DNA of 64,000 nucleotides from NCBI GenBank assembly GCA_963736715.1, contig CAVTQA010000045.1:89656-153655 (forward strand), in the 5' to 3' direction. The DNA is from AP-15 sp963736715. Its GTDB lineage: Bacteria > Pseudomonadota > Alphaproteobacteria > ATCC43930 > CGMCC-115725. The notes below the pieces were generated by a model. It saw only the letters and a program-made list of their open reading frames with translations, was not told the DNA's origin and searched no databases. This document shows positions 1-8,849 of the stretch, in pieces. The position numbers and the translations under genes are program-made. The stretch's first letter is position 1; every line of letters begins with the position of its first letter.

Positions 1-592
1 CATCGTCGCATTGCGCGGCGACCCGCCCAGCGGCATCGGGACGGGATATGTGCCGCACACGGGCGGCTATAGCTACGCGGCCGATCTCGTCGCAGGTTTG
101 AAGAAGGTGGCGGATTTCGAGATCAGCGTCGCCGCGTATCCCGAAACCCACCCCTCGGCGCGCAGTCCCGGCCACGACCTCGATAATCTGAAGGCCAAGC
201 TCGAAGCCGGCGCCAGTCGGGCGATCACGCAATTCTTCTTCGACGCTGACGTGTTCCTGCGCTTTCGCGACCGCGCGCGCGCGGCCGGCATCGAGGTGCC
301 GATCGTTCCCGGTATCCTGCCGGTCACCAATTTCGCGCAGTTGAAGCGCATGGCGGCGGGCTGCGGCGCCTCGATCCCGGCCTGGATGGGCGCCCATTTC
401 GACGGCCTCGACGACGATCCCGACACCCGCCGGCTGGTCGCCGCCTCATTAACGGCTGAGCAATGCCGCCGACTGCAGGCTAACGGTGTGCACGAATTCC
501 ATTTTTACACCTTGAACCGCGCCGACCTGCTCGTCGCGATCTGCCACCTGCTCGGCGTGCGCGCCCCCAAGCCCGCCGCGGCAGCCGTGTGA
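1..592 (+). CDS. metF: 5,10-methylenetetrahydrofolate reductase, C-terminal part (5' end outside window)
   Basis: The reading frame is open from base 2 and runs to a TGA at 590-592, giving about 196 residues of the C-terminal two thirds of a MetF-type TIM barrel. Family landmarks are visible: a GDPP segment near the start, the ASRAITQFFFD strand at about residues 70-80, and PGILPV near residue 101. The enzyme reduces 5,10-methylene-THF to 5-methyl-THF in the cytoplasm, using an FAD cofactor. It lies 139 bp upstream of metH on the same strand; its product is the methyl donor for MetH, so the pair forms a methionine-synthesis unit. The true start is not in the window. Confidence 0.93.
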   Translation, partial: IVALRGDPPSGIGTGYVPHTGGYSYAADLVAGLKKVADFEISVAAYPETHPSARSPGHDLDNLKAKLEAGASRAITQFFFDADVFLRFRDRARAAGIEVPIVPGILPVTNFAQLKRMAAGCGASIPAWMGAHFDGLDDDPDTRRLVAASLTAEQCRRLQANGVHEFHFYTLNRADLLVAICHLLGVRAPKPAAAAV

Positions 593-622
593 TGCCAAAC
601 CGCTTCGACGTGCTACCTCACT

Positions 623-703
623 CGTCATTCCCGCGAAAGCGGGAACCCAGGGCCGCCAGCTCCGAGCCGGGTACCCTGGCCCCCCGCTTTCGCGGGGGCG
701 ACG
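623..703. repeat. REP-like paired palindrome between metF and metH
   Basis: Two inverted arms, cattcccgcgaaagcggga near 627-645 and a ccccgctttcgcggggg arm near 682-698, enclose about 36 bp. The same ccgcgaaagcggg core recurs near 9.97-10.23 kb and 61.75-61.82 kb, so it is a dispersed repeat family of this genome. It could form a strong hairpin in the metF-metH transcript. Confidence 0.8.
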
Positions 704-731
704 AATTCGGATCACATGCATACACACGCCG

Positions 732-3700
732 ATGACCCATTTTCTCGATTACCTCGCCGACCGGGTCGTGCTGTGCGACGGCGCGATGGGGACGCAGGTG
801 CAGGCGCGCAATCTCGACATCGAGCGCGACTTTCTCGGTCTCGAAAACTGCACCGAGATTCTGTGCGCCAGCCGCCCGGACCTGATCCGCGAGATCCACC
901 GCGGTTATCTCGAAGCGGGTTGCGACGCGCTGCAGACCAACAGCTTCGGCGGCTCGCCCGTCACCCTCGGCGAATTCGGCATTGCCGACCGCACGTTCGA
1001 ATTGAACCGCCGCGCCGCCGAATTGGCCCGCGAGGCGATCGCCGAATTCGCGCATGACGGCCGCACCCGCTTTGTGCTCGGCTCGCTCGGACCGGGGACA
1101 CGGCTGCCCTCGCTCGGCCATATCTCCTACCAGGACCTCGAGGACGGGCTCGCGCTGCAATGCGCCGGGCTGATCGCCGGCGGCAGCGACGCGATCGCGA
1201 TCGAGACCTGTCAGGACCCGCTGCAGATCAAGGCTGCGGTCAACGGCGCCAAGCGCGCCCGCGACGAGGCCGGCAAGGATATTCCGATCCTCGTCAGCGT
1301 GACGGTCGAAACGACCGGAACCTTGCTCGTCGGTGCCGACATCGCCGCCGCGGCGACGGTCGTCAACGCGCTTGCCGTGCCGGTGATCGGCCTCAATTGC
1401 GCGACCGGCCCGCGCGAGATGGCCGAGCACGTCAAATGGCTCGGCGAGAACTGGCCCGGCCATATCTCGGTGCAGCCCAATGCCGGCTTGCCGGAGCTCG
1501 TCGACGGCCGCACGCGTTACCCGCTGGGGCCCGCGGAACTGGCGCAATGGCTCGAGCGCTTCGTGCTCGAAGACGGGGTCGGCCTGATCGGCGGGTGCTG
1601 CGGCACCGAAGCGGCGCACATCGCCGCGCTCGACGCGATGCTGCGGCGCATCGGCCGGGCCAGCGGAGATGGGCGCCCGCGTCCTTTGCCGCGGCGGCGC
1701 AACGCGCTCTGGGCCCCCTCCGTCGCCTCGCTCTACGGCCAGGTGAACCTGCGCCAGGAGAACGCGTACCTGTCGATCGGCGAGCGCTGCAACGCCAACG
1801 GCTCGCGCCAGTTCCGGCGATTGCAGGAGCAGGGCGACTGGGACGGCTGCGTCGAGATGGGGCGCGAGCAGGTCAAGGAAGGCTCGCACACGCTCGACCT
1901 GTGCACCGCCTTTGTCGGACGCGACGAGATCGCCGACATGACCGAGGCGGTGACGCGCATGCGCGGCGCGGTCAACGCGCCCTTGGTCATCAACTCGACC
2001 GAATACCCGGTGCTCGAAGCGGCGCTCAAGCTCTACGGCGGCAAGCCGATCATCAACTCGATCAATTTCGAGGACGGCGAAGAGGCCGCCGACAAGCGAC
2101 TGCGGCTGGCCCGCCGCTTCGGGACGGCGGTCATCGCCTTGACCATCGACGAAGCCGGCATGGCGAAAGAAGTCGAGCGCAAGGTCGCGGTCGCGCGCCG
2201 GCTTTATGATTTCGCGTGCAACCAGCACGGCCTGCCGCCCTCGGACCTGTTATTCGACCCGCTGACCTTTACGATCTGCACCGGCAACGAGGACGACCGC
2301 AAGCTCGGCCTGTGGACCTTGGAGGCGATCGAGCGGATCTCCCGCGACATGCCCGAGTGCCAGATCATCCTCGGCCTCTCGAACATCTCCTTCGGCCTGA
2401 ACCCGCCGGCGCGTCACGTGCTGAACTCGGTGTTTCTCGACCACGCGCTGCGCCGGGGCCTCACCGGCGCAATCGTGCATTTCTCGCGGATCATGCCGCT
2501 GCACAAGATCCCGGAGGAGGAGGTGCGGGTCGCCGAGGATCTGATCTTCGACAGGCAGCGCCCAAATGGGCCTAATGGGGGTTACGATCCGCTGCAGGCC
2601 TATATCGCGCTGTTCGAAGATCGCACGGCCGAGAAGAGCGAGAAAAAAGGCCGTCCGGAAAAGCTCGAGGACCGCCTCGCGCAGCGCATTGTCGACGGCG
2701 ACAGGCTCGACCTCGAGACCGATCTCGACCTGGCGATGCAGAGCTATAAGCCGCTCGACATCATCAACGACATCCTCCTCGGCGGCATGAAGACGGTCGG
2801 CGAGTTGTTCGGCGCCGGCAAGATGCAGCTTCCCTTCGTGCTGCAATCGGCCGAGACGATGAAGGCGGCGGTCCGCTATCTCGAGCCGTTCATGGAGCGG
2901 GTCGAAGGACAGGAGAAGGGCACGGTGGTGCTGGCGACGGTGCGCGGCGACGTCCACGACATCGGCAAGAACCTAGTCGACATCATCCTGACCAATAATG
3001 GGTACCGGGTCGTCAATCTCGGAATCAAGCAGCCGATCTCCTCGATCCTCGAAGCCGCGGTCGCGCACAAGGCGGACGCCGTCGGGATGTCGGGACTGCT
3101 CGTCAAATCGACGGTCGTGATGCGCGAGAACCTCGAGGAGATGAGCCGGCAGGGCCTCTCCGTGCCGGTCATGCTGGGCGGCGCTGCGCTGACCCGGCGC
3201 TATGTCGAGGAGGATTGCGTCAAATGCTATGGGGCAGGGCGCGTCGCCTACGCGCGCGACGCGTTCGACGGCCTCGATTTGATGGACAAGATCGTCACGG
3301 GCCGGTTCGATACGCATCTCGCAGAAGTCAGGCGTAAGAACGAGGGCCGCCCCGTCAATCAAAGCCGCAAGCTCGGGCGCGCCGCCGATGCCAAGCCGAT
3401 GCGGCCGGTCGATGCCGAGGAGATCCGCCTGCGCCGCGCCGAATTGACCCGCAACGTGCCAGTTCCGGAGCCGCCCTTCTGGGGGCCGCGGACGATCGCC
3501 CGGGTGCCGGCCAAGGCGGTCGTGCCTTATCTCAACGAGCGCATGCTCTACCAATTCCAGTGGGGCTACCGGAAGGACGGGCGGAGCCTCGCCGAATACC
3601 GGGAATGGGCCAAGGACGAGTTGCGCCCGGTCCTGCGCCGCATCCTCGACATCGCGATCCGCGAGGACATTCTCGTCCCGCAGGCCGCCTACGGCTATTG

Positions 3701-4253
3701 GCCGTGCGCCGCCGAGGGCAACGACGTGATCCTCTTCGACACCGAGGGGAGCCGCGAGCTGACCCGCTTCTCGTTTCCTCGGCAGAACAAGGATGGCGGG
3801 CTCTGCATTGCCGATTTCTTCCGCGACGTCGCCGAGAATGCGCGCGACGTGATCGGGCTGCAGGTCGTGACGATGGGCCGCCGCGCCTCCGAGGCGGCGC
3901 GCGAGTGGTTCGCCGACAACCGCTACCAGGATTACCTCTACCTGCACGGGCTCTCGGTCGAGATGGCCGAGGCCTTGGCCGAATACGTCCACAAGCGCAT
4001 CCGAGCCGAATTGGGCTTCGCCGCCGACGAAGCCCGCGACCCCGACGCAATGCTCGCCCAAGGCTACCGCGGCAGCCGCTACTCCTTCGGCTATCCCGCC
4101 TGCCCCAACCTCGCCGACCAGCAGCAGTTGCTGGCGTTACTGCGGGCCGAGGAGATCGGCATCACCCTCAGCGAAGAAGACCAGCTCGACCCCGAGCAAT
4201 CCACCTCCGCCATCGTCCTCCACCACCCCCAGGCGAAGTATTTCTCAGTGTGA
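732..4253 (+). CDS. metH: Methionine synthase, cobalamin-dependent
   Basis: A 1173-residue protein with the full MetH domain order. The N-terminal homocysteine-binding barrel (about 1-310) carries the zinc-binding GGCCGT at about residues 286-291. The pterin-binding barrel follows (about 340-610), then the B12 cap and Rossmann domain (about 640-880) with the DVHDIG cobalamin-ligand motif at about 739-744. The C-terminal AdoMet-dependent reactivation domain reaches the end. It transfers the methyl group of 5-methyl-THF to homocysteine. The length is slightly below the E. coli enzyme (about 1227 aa) but no domain is missing. The ATG at 732 follows the metF-metH repeat. The last 365 bp are duplicated at 8053-8390, and the 3' end overlaps the convergent gene at 4245 by 9 bp. 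Confidence 0.97.
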   Translation: MTHFLDYLADRVVLCDGAMGTQVQARNLDIERDFLGLENCTEILCASRPDLIREIHRGYLEAGCDALQTNSFGGSPVTLGEFGIADRTFELNRRAAELAREAIAEFAHDGRTRFVLGSLGPGTRLPSLGHISYQDLEDGLALQCAGLIAGGSDAIAIETCQDPLQIKAAVNGAKRARDEAGKDIPILVSVTVETTGTLLVGADIAAAATVVNALAVPVIGLNCATGPREMAEHVKWLGENWPGHISVQPNAGLPELVDGRTRYPLGPAELAQWLERFVLEDGVGLIGGCCGTEAAHIAALDAMLRRIGRASGDGRPRPLPRRRNALWAPSVASLYGQVNLRQENAYLSIGERCNANGSRQFRRLQEQGDWDGCVEMGREQVKEGSHTLDLCTAFVGRDEIADMTEAVTRMRGAVNAPLVINSTEYPVLEAALKLYGGKPIINSINFEDGEEAADKRLRLARRFGTAVIALTIDEAGMAKEVERKVAVARRLYDFACNQHGLPPSDLLFDPLTFTICTGNEDDRKLGLWTLEAIERISRDMPECQIILGLSNISFGLNPPARHVLNSVFLDHALRRGLTGAIVHFSRIMPLHKIPEEEVRVAEDLIFDRQRPNGPNGGYDPLQAYIALFEDRTAEKSEKKGRPEKLEDRLAQRIVDGDRLDLETDLDLAMQSYKPLDIINDILLGGMKTVGELFGAGKMQLPFVLQSAETMKAAVRYLEPFMERVEGQEKGTVVLATVRGDVHDIGKNLVDIILTNNGYRVVNLGIKQPISSILEAAVAHKADAVGMSGLLVKSTVVMRENLEEMSRQGLSVPVMLGGAALTRRYVEEDCVKCYGAGRVAYARDAFDGLDLMDKIVTGRFDTHLAEVRRKNEGRPVNQSRKLGRAADAKPMRPVDAEEIRLRRAELTRNVPVPEPPFWGPRTIARVPAKAVVPYLNERMLYQFQWGYRKDGRSLAEYREWAKDELRPVLRRILDIAIREDILVPQAAYGYWPCAAEGNDVILFDTEGSRELTRFSFPRQNKDGGLCIADFFRDVAENARDVIGLQVVTMGRRASEAAREWFADNRYQDYLYLHGLSVEMAEALAEYVHKRIRAELGFAADEARDPDAMLAQGYRGSRYSFGYPACPNLADQQQLLALLRAEEIGITLSEEDQLDPEQSTSAIVLHHPQAKYFSV
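3889..4253 (+). repeat. metH 3'-end direct repeat, copy 1 (copy 2 at 8053-8390)
   Basis: The last about 365 bp of metH recur in direct orientation 3.8 kb downstream. The two copies share long identical blocks (for example gcgcgcgagtggttcgccga and cttcggctatccc) but differ at many third codon positions. Copy 2 has small deletions and a 4-bp insertion. Both run to the metH stop codon. They bound the restriction-modification insert. Confidence 0.9.
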
Positions 4254-4553
4254 TTTCTCGTCCTCTTCAGCGATGGCGTAGAGACGATCCATTTCGCGTT
4301 GAAAGCTGACCCGCAACGTCCTTGCCTCCTCGTCAGGCAGCCAGCCAGAGATCGAGTTAAAGCGCAACTCGGCCAGAGTCGCCGCCGTCAGATTCTTCCA
4401 CGGCAACGTGGCCGCCGCGCGCACCCGGGCGAGCGTTTCAGTGAGTTCGCCGCGGATGCGCGCGATGAAATCCGAGGGGAGCGCCTCCGCCGGCGCGACA
4501 CCGCAAAGATCGGCGAAAAGGTCGGGTTGATCATTTGTTCGAAAGCGCGGCAT
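4245..4553 (-). CDS. Small hypothetical protein of mobile-element type
   Basis: A 102-residue soluble protein beginning MPRFRTNDQPDLF and rich in Arg, Glu and Leu. It has an amphipathic helical stretch (residues about 30-50) and a WLPDEEA segment near residues 71-77. From memory, short proteins with a [MR]xRF/FRxNDQPDLF start and a central WLPxEEA occur next to transposon and integrative-element genes in Rhizobiales; their function is unknown. The gene is convergent with metH (9-bp overlap of the stop regions) and divergent from the restriction-modification gene, with 65 bp between the two starts. It marks the left edge of the accessory insert. No catalytic motif is visible. Confidence 0.6.
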   Translation of the reverse strand: MPRFRTNDQPDLFADLCGVAPAEALPSDFIARIRGELTETLARVRAAATLPWKNLTAATLAELRFNSISGWLPDEEARTLRVSFQREMDRLYAIAEEDEKSH

Positions 4554-4618
4554 ACCAGATATTGTAGATAGTTGGCATCACCGAGGAAACCTCTTGATGC
4601 GAGCTGCCGAAACAAGCC

Positions 4619-7615
4619 ATGCTCGCGACTATGCTCGGCACCTGGCGAGAGCAGCACCTTCCTCAGATTGTCGCGAATCTGGCGAATCGGCCTGGGCACG
4701 AGTCCGTACGCACCCTGGTCGCCGACATTCTCCGGTACGGATTTGGCGTCGACTATCACGACATTGACCACGAAGTAAGGCTGCCCGAAGTCCACGGCCG
4801 CGCCGACACACTGTTTGGCTCGGTTGTATTCGAGTTCAAGCGCGACCTGCGGCTGGAACAGGGCGATGTGTTTGCCCGGCTCCCCGATTATCTGAGCGAG
4901 CGCGAGCGGCAGACCGGGCGCCGTTTCCTAGGTATCGCCACAGACGGCGCGACTTTCGTCGCCTATGAGCTGCGTCATGGCGCACTTGTCGAGATCGGCA
5001 AACACGAGCCGAGCCCAGCGCGCGCCGAGGCGCTGCTCGCGTGGCTGGAGCCGGCCCTCTCCAACCGCGACGATCTGCTCCCGAACCCGCTGACCGTCGA
5101 GCGCGAGCTGGGCCGTAGCAGCCTCAGTTTCGGCCGTGCCCGCGGCGTGCTAGAGCGCTTGTGGAACGAGTTGCGCGCGCGTTCCGAAGTGGTGCTGAAA
5201 CGACAGCTCTGGGACGGGCTGCTGCGCGAGGCCTACGGCACTCCGGTCGGCGACGATGCCCTGTTCTTGCAACACACCTATCTGACGATTGTCGCGAAGA
5301 CGATCGCCTGCCGCGTACTCGACCTTCCGGCCAACGATGCCGATGCCATCCTCTCCGGCCGCGCCCTCGACGAAGTCGGCATACAGGGCGCCGTCGAGAG
5401 CGATTTTTTCGACTGGATACTGGAACTCGCCGACGGCCGCGACCTAGTCGTCCGCATCGCGCGGCAGACCGCGCGTTTCCGGCTGCGCGACGTGCAAGTC
5501 GACGTTCTAAAATCGCTTTATGAAAGCCTAATCGACCCGGCCCAGCGCCATGACCTAGGCGAGTACTACACGCCGGATTGGCTGGCTTCCAAAGTAACCG
5601 CGCGGGCACTCACCGACCCGCTGACGCAGCGTGTGCTGGACCCGGCCTGCGGCTCGGGTACGTTCCTGTTTCACGCGATCCGCCGCAAGCTGGCTGCGGC
5701 GGAAGCCGCCGGTTTGACGCGCGGCTCGGCCGTGGCGGCATGTGTCCAGCAGGTGCGCGGCCTCGACGTGCACCCTGTCGCGGTCATTATTGCTCGGGTT
5801 ACCTGGCTGCTGGCGCTGGGGCAAGCGATCGAGGAACGGATCGGCGAGCTGCATGTCCCCGTCTACCTCGGTGACGCGATGCAATGGAATTTGCGTCAGA
5901 TCGGGAACGCGCGCGATGTGGTAGTTCCGGTGCCGGACGACGCTCCGCTTCACGTGCCCGCCGGTTTTGCCGAGGACCAGGCGCGCTTCGACCACGGATT
6001 GCAGACGTTAACCCAGGGCCTTCACGACGCCGTTCCGCCGGCCCAGGTGGAACGCTCTCTGCTGCGGATGGAAGGCGTCGCCGCGCTGGACGCCGCCGCG
6101 ATGACCGACACTTATCAGCGACTGCGCGAGCTCTACGACACGGGGCGCAATGGCATTTGGCCATTCGTGCTGCGCAATCTAATGCGCCCGCTTTGGCTGT
6201 CGCGACCTGAGCAGCAGGCCGATGTTCTGCTCGGCAATCCGCCCTGGATCGCATACCGACATTTGAGCGCCGAAATAAAGCCGCGTCTTCGTTCGGCATG
6301 TCGACAGATGAATTTGTGGGTCGGCGGGGTGCTGGCGACCCAGCAGGACATGTCCGCATTATTCTGGGCGCGCAGCGCCGAACGCTATCTGCGACCGAGC
6401 GGCACAATCGCGTTCGTGCTGCCCTTTGCCGCGATCAACCGCCCGGCTTTCGCCGGATTGCGCCGAGGTGAGTTCGAGACTGTACAAGTGCGCCTAGTCG
6501 AGGCATGGGATCTGGCGCGGGTACGGCCGATATTTGGCGGCGCGATCGGCACGACATCGACTTGCGTGCTATTTGGCCAGCGAGAGCCGGCAGCTGCGTT
6601 GCCGGCGCAAGTCGAACAATTCTCCGGCACTCTGCCGCGACGTGATGCCAGCGAAGCCGAGGCCGATACCTCGTTGCGGCGCATACGCGAGCCTTGGCCG
6701 CGTGTGACGACCTTGGAGGGCGCCTCACCATATCGCGCGCGGTTCCGAAATGGGGCGAACATGTTTCCTCGCCGCTTCTTTTTGGTGGAGCGGGAGCCGA
6801 CAGCCCGCCTCGGTGATAACCCTGCGGCCCCGCGCGTGCGCGGTAGGATCGGCTCTCTCGATCGGATTCCGTGGAGGGAGGTGGAGCCACCACGCGGCGC
6901 GGTTGAAGCGCAGTTTTTACGCACTGTCCTGCTGGGCGAGGGTATTGCCCCCTTCCGCTTGTTGACGACGGCGTTGGCGGTCATCCCGGCTGAGGGGGAG
7001 GTGCTACTGGATTCCGCGGCCGCGGCAATGGCCAGTCATCGGCATCTTGCTGCCTGGCTGCGTGATATCAACGCCAAATGGAGGACGCATTGTGGAAAGC
7101 GGACCGACGGCACTCCGCGAATGACACTTAGTCAACAGCTGGATCATATGCGCAAGCTGTCGATGCAGCTGGCAGCGAGCGGGCTAAAGGTGGTCTACAC
7201 TGGCTCCGGCACGCTGCTAAACGCGGTCGCGCTGGATGACCCGCGGCTTCTTGTCGAGCATGGCGCTTATTGGGCAACTGCCCGCAGCCTTGAGGAAGCG
7301 CGTTATCTCACCGCCGTTCTGAACAGCGCGACAGTTCTAGCGCGCGTGATACCAATGCAGCCCCGGGGCTGGCGCGATCCGCGCCATTTCGACAATCTGG
7401 TCTGGGAGCTCCCAATACCTGAATTCGACCGCCGGCAGGCGTTGCACGGGGAACTCGTCAACGCCGCCGCGGAAGCCGAGCGGGTCGCGGCAGTCGTGCC
7501 GCTGCGCGAGGGTGCACATTTCATGCGTCAGCGGCGCGCGATCCGCGATGCCTTGGCCGAGCACGGTGTTGCATCGAAAATCGATACACTCGCCACTAAA
7601 CTCCTGGATCGGTAG
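4619..7615 (+). CDS. Type IIG restriction-modification enzyme (N6-adenine methyltransferase fused to nuclease)
   Basis: A single 998-residue polypeptide. Residues 63-74 hold a PD-(D/E)xK-like nuclease signature: D63, then E72 and K74 in the FEFK strand. Residues 314-323 (GEYYTPDWLA) match methyltransferase motif X, 341-349 (DPACGSGTF) motif I, and 540-543 (NPPW) the catalytic motif IV of gamma-class N6-adenine methyltransferases. The C-terminal 400 residues are probably the target-recognition domain. This is the Eco57I/BREX-like single-chain layout, in which one protein both cuts foreign DNA and methylates the host site. No separate methylase or specificity gene is nearby. The ATG at 4619 is the first in frame. 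It lies in an insert between two copies of the metH 3' end, pointing to horizontal gain. The site recognised cannot be inferred. Confidence 0.88.
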   Translation: MLATMLGTWREQHLPQIVANLANRPGHESVRTLVADILRYGFGVDYHDIDHEVRLPEVHGRADTLFGSVVFEFKRDLRLEQGDVFARLPDYLSERERQTGRRFLGIATDGATFVAYELRHGALVEIGKHEPSPARAEALLAWLEPALSNRDDLLPNPLTVERELGRSSLSFGRARGVLERLWNELRARSEVVLKRQLWDGLLREAYGTPVGDDALFLQHTYLTIVAKTIACRVLDLPANDADAILSGRALDEVGIQGAVESDFFDWILELADGRDLVVRIARQTARFRLRDVQVDVLKSLYESLIDPAQRHDLGEYYTPDWLASKVTARALTDPLTQRVLDPACGSGTFLFHAIRRKLAAAEAAGLTRGSAVAACVQQVRGLDVHPVAVIIARVTWLLALGQAIEERIGELHVPVYLGDAMQWNLRQIGNARDVVVPVPDDAPLHVPAGFAEDQARFDHGLQTLTQGLHDAVPPAQVERSLLRMEGVAALDAAAMTDTYQRLRELYDTGRNGIWPFVLRNLMRPLWLSRPEQQADVLLGNPPWIAYRHLSAEIKPRLRSACRQMNLWVGGVLATQQDMSALFWARSAERYLRPSGTIAFVLPFAAINRPAFAGLRRGEFETVQVRLVEAWDLARVRPIFGGAIGTTSTCVLFGQREPAAALPAQVEQFSGTLPRRDASEAEADTSLRRIREPWPRVTTLEGASPYRARFRNGANMFPRRFFLVEREPTARLGDNPAAPRVRGRIGSLDRIPWREVEPPRGAVEAQFLRTVLLGEGIAPFRLLTTALAVIPAEGEVLLDSAAAAMASHRHLAAWLRDINAKWRTHCGKRTDGTPRMTLSQQLDHMRKLSMQLAASGLKVVYTGSGTLLNAVALDDPRLLVEHGAYWATARSLEEARYLTAVLNSATVLARVIPMQPRGWRDPRHFDNLVWELPIPEFDRRQALHGELVNAAAEAERVAAVVPLREGAHFMRQRRAIRDALAEHGVASKIDTLATKLLDR

Positions 7616-7946
7616 TTAGCCCGGACGCTCGCGTCGGCCGCTCACCCGAAAAAAGCCGCAATGCAGTGATAGAAGTGTCGGGTGGAGTTATTGCGGTCAG
7701 TTGAGCGTTTATCTCATCTATTTCAGTAACTAATGAGCACAAATCCGTGATTTGCAGCCCCGGAACAGCCAGGATCAGCCAGCGTTTTCGCTGTTTTGGG
7801 GCGATGGCTATGGTCAGAGAACCAAGGATCTTCGCGGCGATGGCTAAGGCTACTGGCTGTTCTTTCGCTGCATTTAACAGCGAGATCAGCGAGCGAGGTT
7901 CAGGACCGCACATTCAGGGTACGGAGACTTTTGACGGACAGCGCCG
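7616..7946. other. Intergenic stretch inside the restriction-modification insert
   Basis: 331 bp between the restriction-modification gene and the metH relic. Short open frames exist on both strands, but none has a recognisable motif, a convincing ribosome-binding site or coding-like composition. I see no hairpin strong enough to call a terminator. Confidence 0.5.
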
Positions 7947-8390
7947 ATGACCAAAATTCTGCTGGTACGTCATGGCCATGTCGAAAAAATTTCGCCTGAG
8001 CGCTTTCGGGGGCGCGCCCTTCCGCCGTTGACCGCTGAGGGTTGGCGCGCGTCGGAGGCAGCGCGCGAGTGGTTCGCCGACAACCGCTACCAGGATTTGC
8101 ACGACCTCTCGGTCGAGATGGCCGAGGCCTTGGCCGAATACGTCCACAAGCGCATCCGCGGCGAACTGGGCTTTGCCGCCGAGGAGGCCCGCGACCCCGC
8201 CCGACGCGATGCTGGCGCAAGGCTACCGCGGCAGCCGCTACTCCTTCGGCTATCCCAGCAGCAATTGCTGGCGTTACTGCGGGCCGAGGAAATCGGCATC
8301 ACCCTCAGCGAAGAAGACCAGCTCGACCCCGAGCAATCCACCTCCGCCATCGTCCTCCACCATCCGCAGGCGAAGTACTTCTCCGTCTGA
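7947..8390 (+). pseudogene. Chimeric relic: histidine-phosphatase N-terminus fused to decayed metH 3' end
   Basis: The frame is open for 147 codons but has two unrelated halves. Residues 1-32 (TKILLVRHGHV, then PLTAEG) are the N-terminus of a phosphoglycerate-mutase/histidine-phosphatase protein with its RHG catalytic motif. From about residue 36 the sequence is the MetH activation-domain C-terminus (SEAAREWFADNRYQD to the terminal QAKYFSV). Relative to metH it has a 9-bp deletion, a 4-bp insertion that shifts the frame, and a 22-bp deletion that restores it, so a middle segment is scrambled. No functional fold is expected. It is best read as the right-hand scar of the event that placed the restriction-modification insert behind metH. 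Confidence 0.8.
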
Positions 8391-8423
8391 GGCCTGCCGC
8401 CCAGCACTGGGCCGCAATTCCGT

Positions 8424-8849
8424 TCAGCGGGCGATTTGCCGGTCCTCGACCGGGACGATCATTTTGCCGATCGGCCACAGGGCGATGCCGGCAAGCTTCA
8501 GATGCGCCCAGGCGAAGGGCAGACCGATGATCGTGATCGCCAGAGCGAGCGCGAAGATCAAGTGGGCGAGGGCGAGCCACCAACCGGCCAGCACAAGCCA
8601 GATCAGATTGCCGATGGTGCCGAGAGGACCGGTACCGACATCCTCCTGCCCGGTGTAGTCGGCGCGGTTGACCGCCGTCTGGCCGAACGGCAGCAGCGTG
8701 TAGAGCGCGATATTGAACGCCGCCCGCGCCCACGGGATGCCGACAATCGTAATCACCATGATGATGGCGGCGAGCAGCCATAGGGCTGCCATCCACAAGC
8801 CGCCGGTGATGATCCAGAGAATATTGAGCAGCAGCCGGAGGAAAGGCAT
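8424..8849 (-). CDS. yccF: YccF family inner-membrane protein
   Basis: A 141-residue integral membrane protein matching the YccF (DUF307) layout: two related halves, each with hydrophobic helices and an IVGIPWARAA / IIGLPFAWAH repeat (near residues 35-44 and 106-115). The molecular function of the family is unknown. Its start codon abuts the end of the E2 gene (8849), so it is probably the last gene of the leftward pdh operon. The length is normal for the family. Confidence 0.88.
   Translation of the reverse strand: MPFLRLLLNILWIITGGLWMAALWLLAAIIMVITIVGIPWARAAFNIALYTLLPFGQTAVNRADYTGQEDVGTGPLGTIGNLIWLVLAGWWLALAHLIFALALAITIIGLPFAWAHLKLAGIALWPIGKMIVPVEDRQIAR

Noticed and set aside
618..2228. 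Long open frame antisense to metH (536 codons)
   Set aside because: It lies wholly opposite conserved metH coding sequence and has no motif; high GC keeps antisense frames open.
2973..4061. Open frame antisense to metH 3' half
   Set aside because: Same reason; low-complexity Arg/Asp-rich translation with no domain.
7596..7913. 105-codon - strand frame after the restriction-modification gene
   Set aside because: No motif, no ribosome-binding site and overlaps the end of the real gene; left as intergenic.
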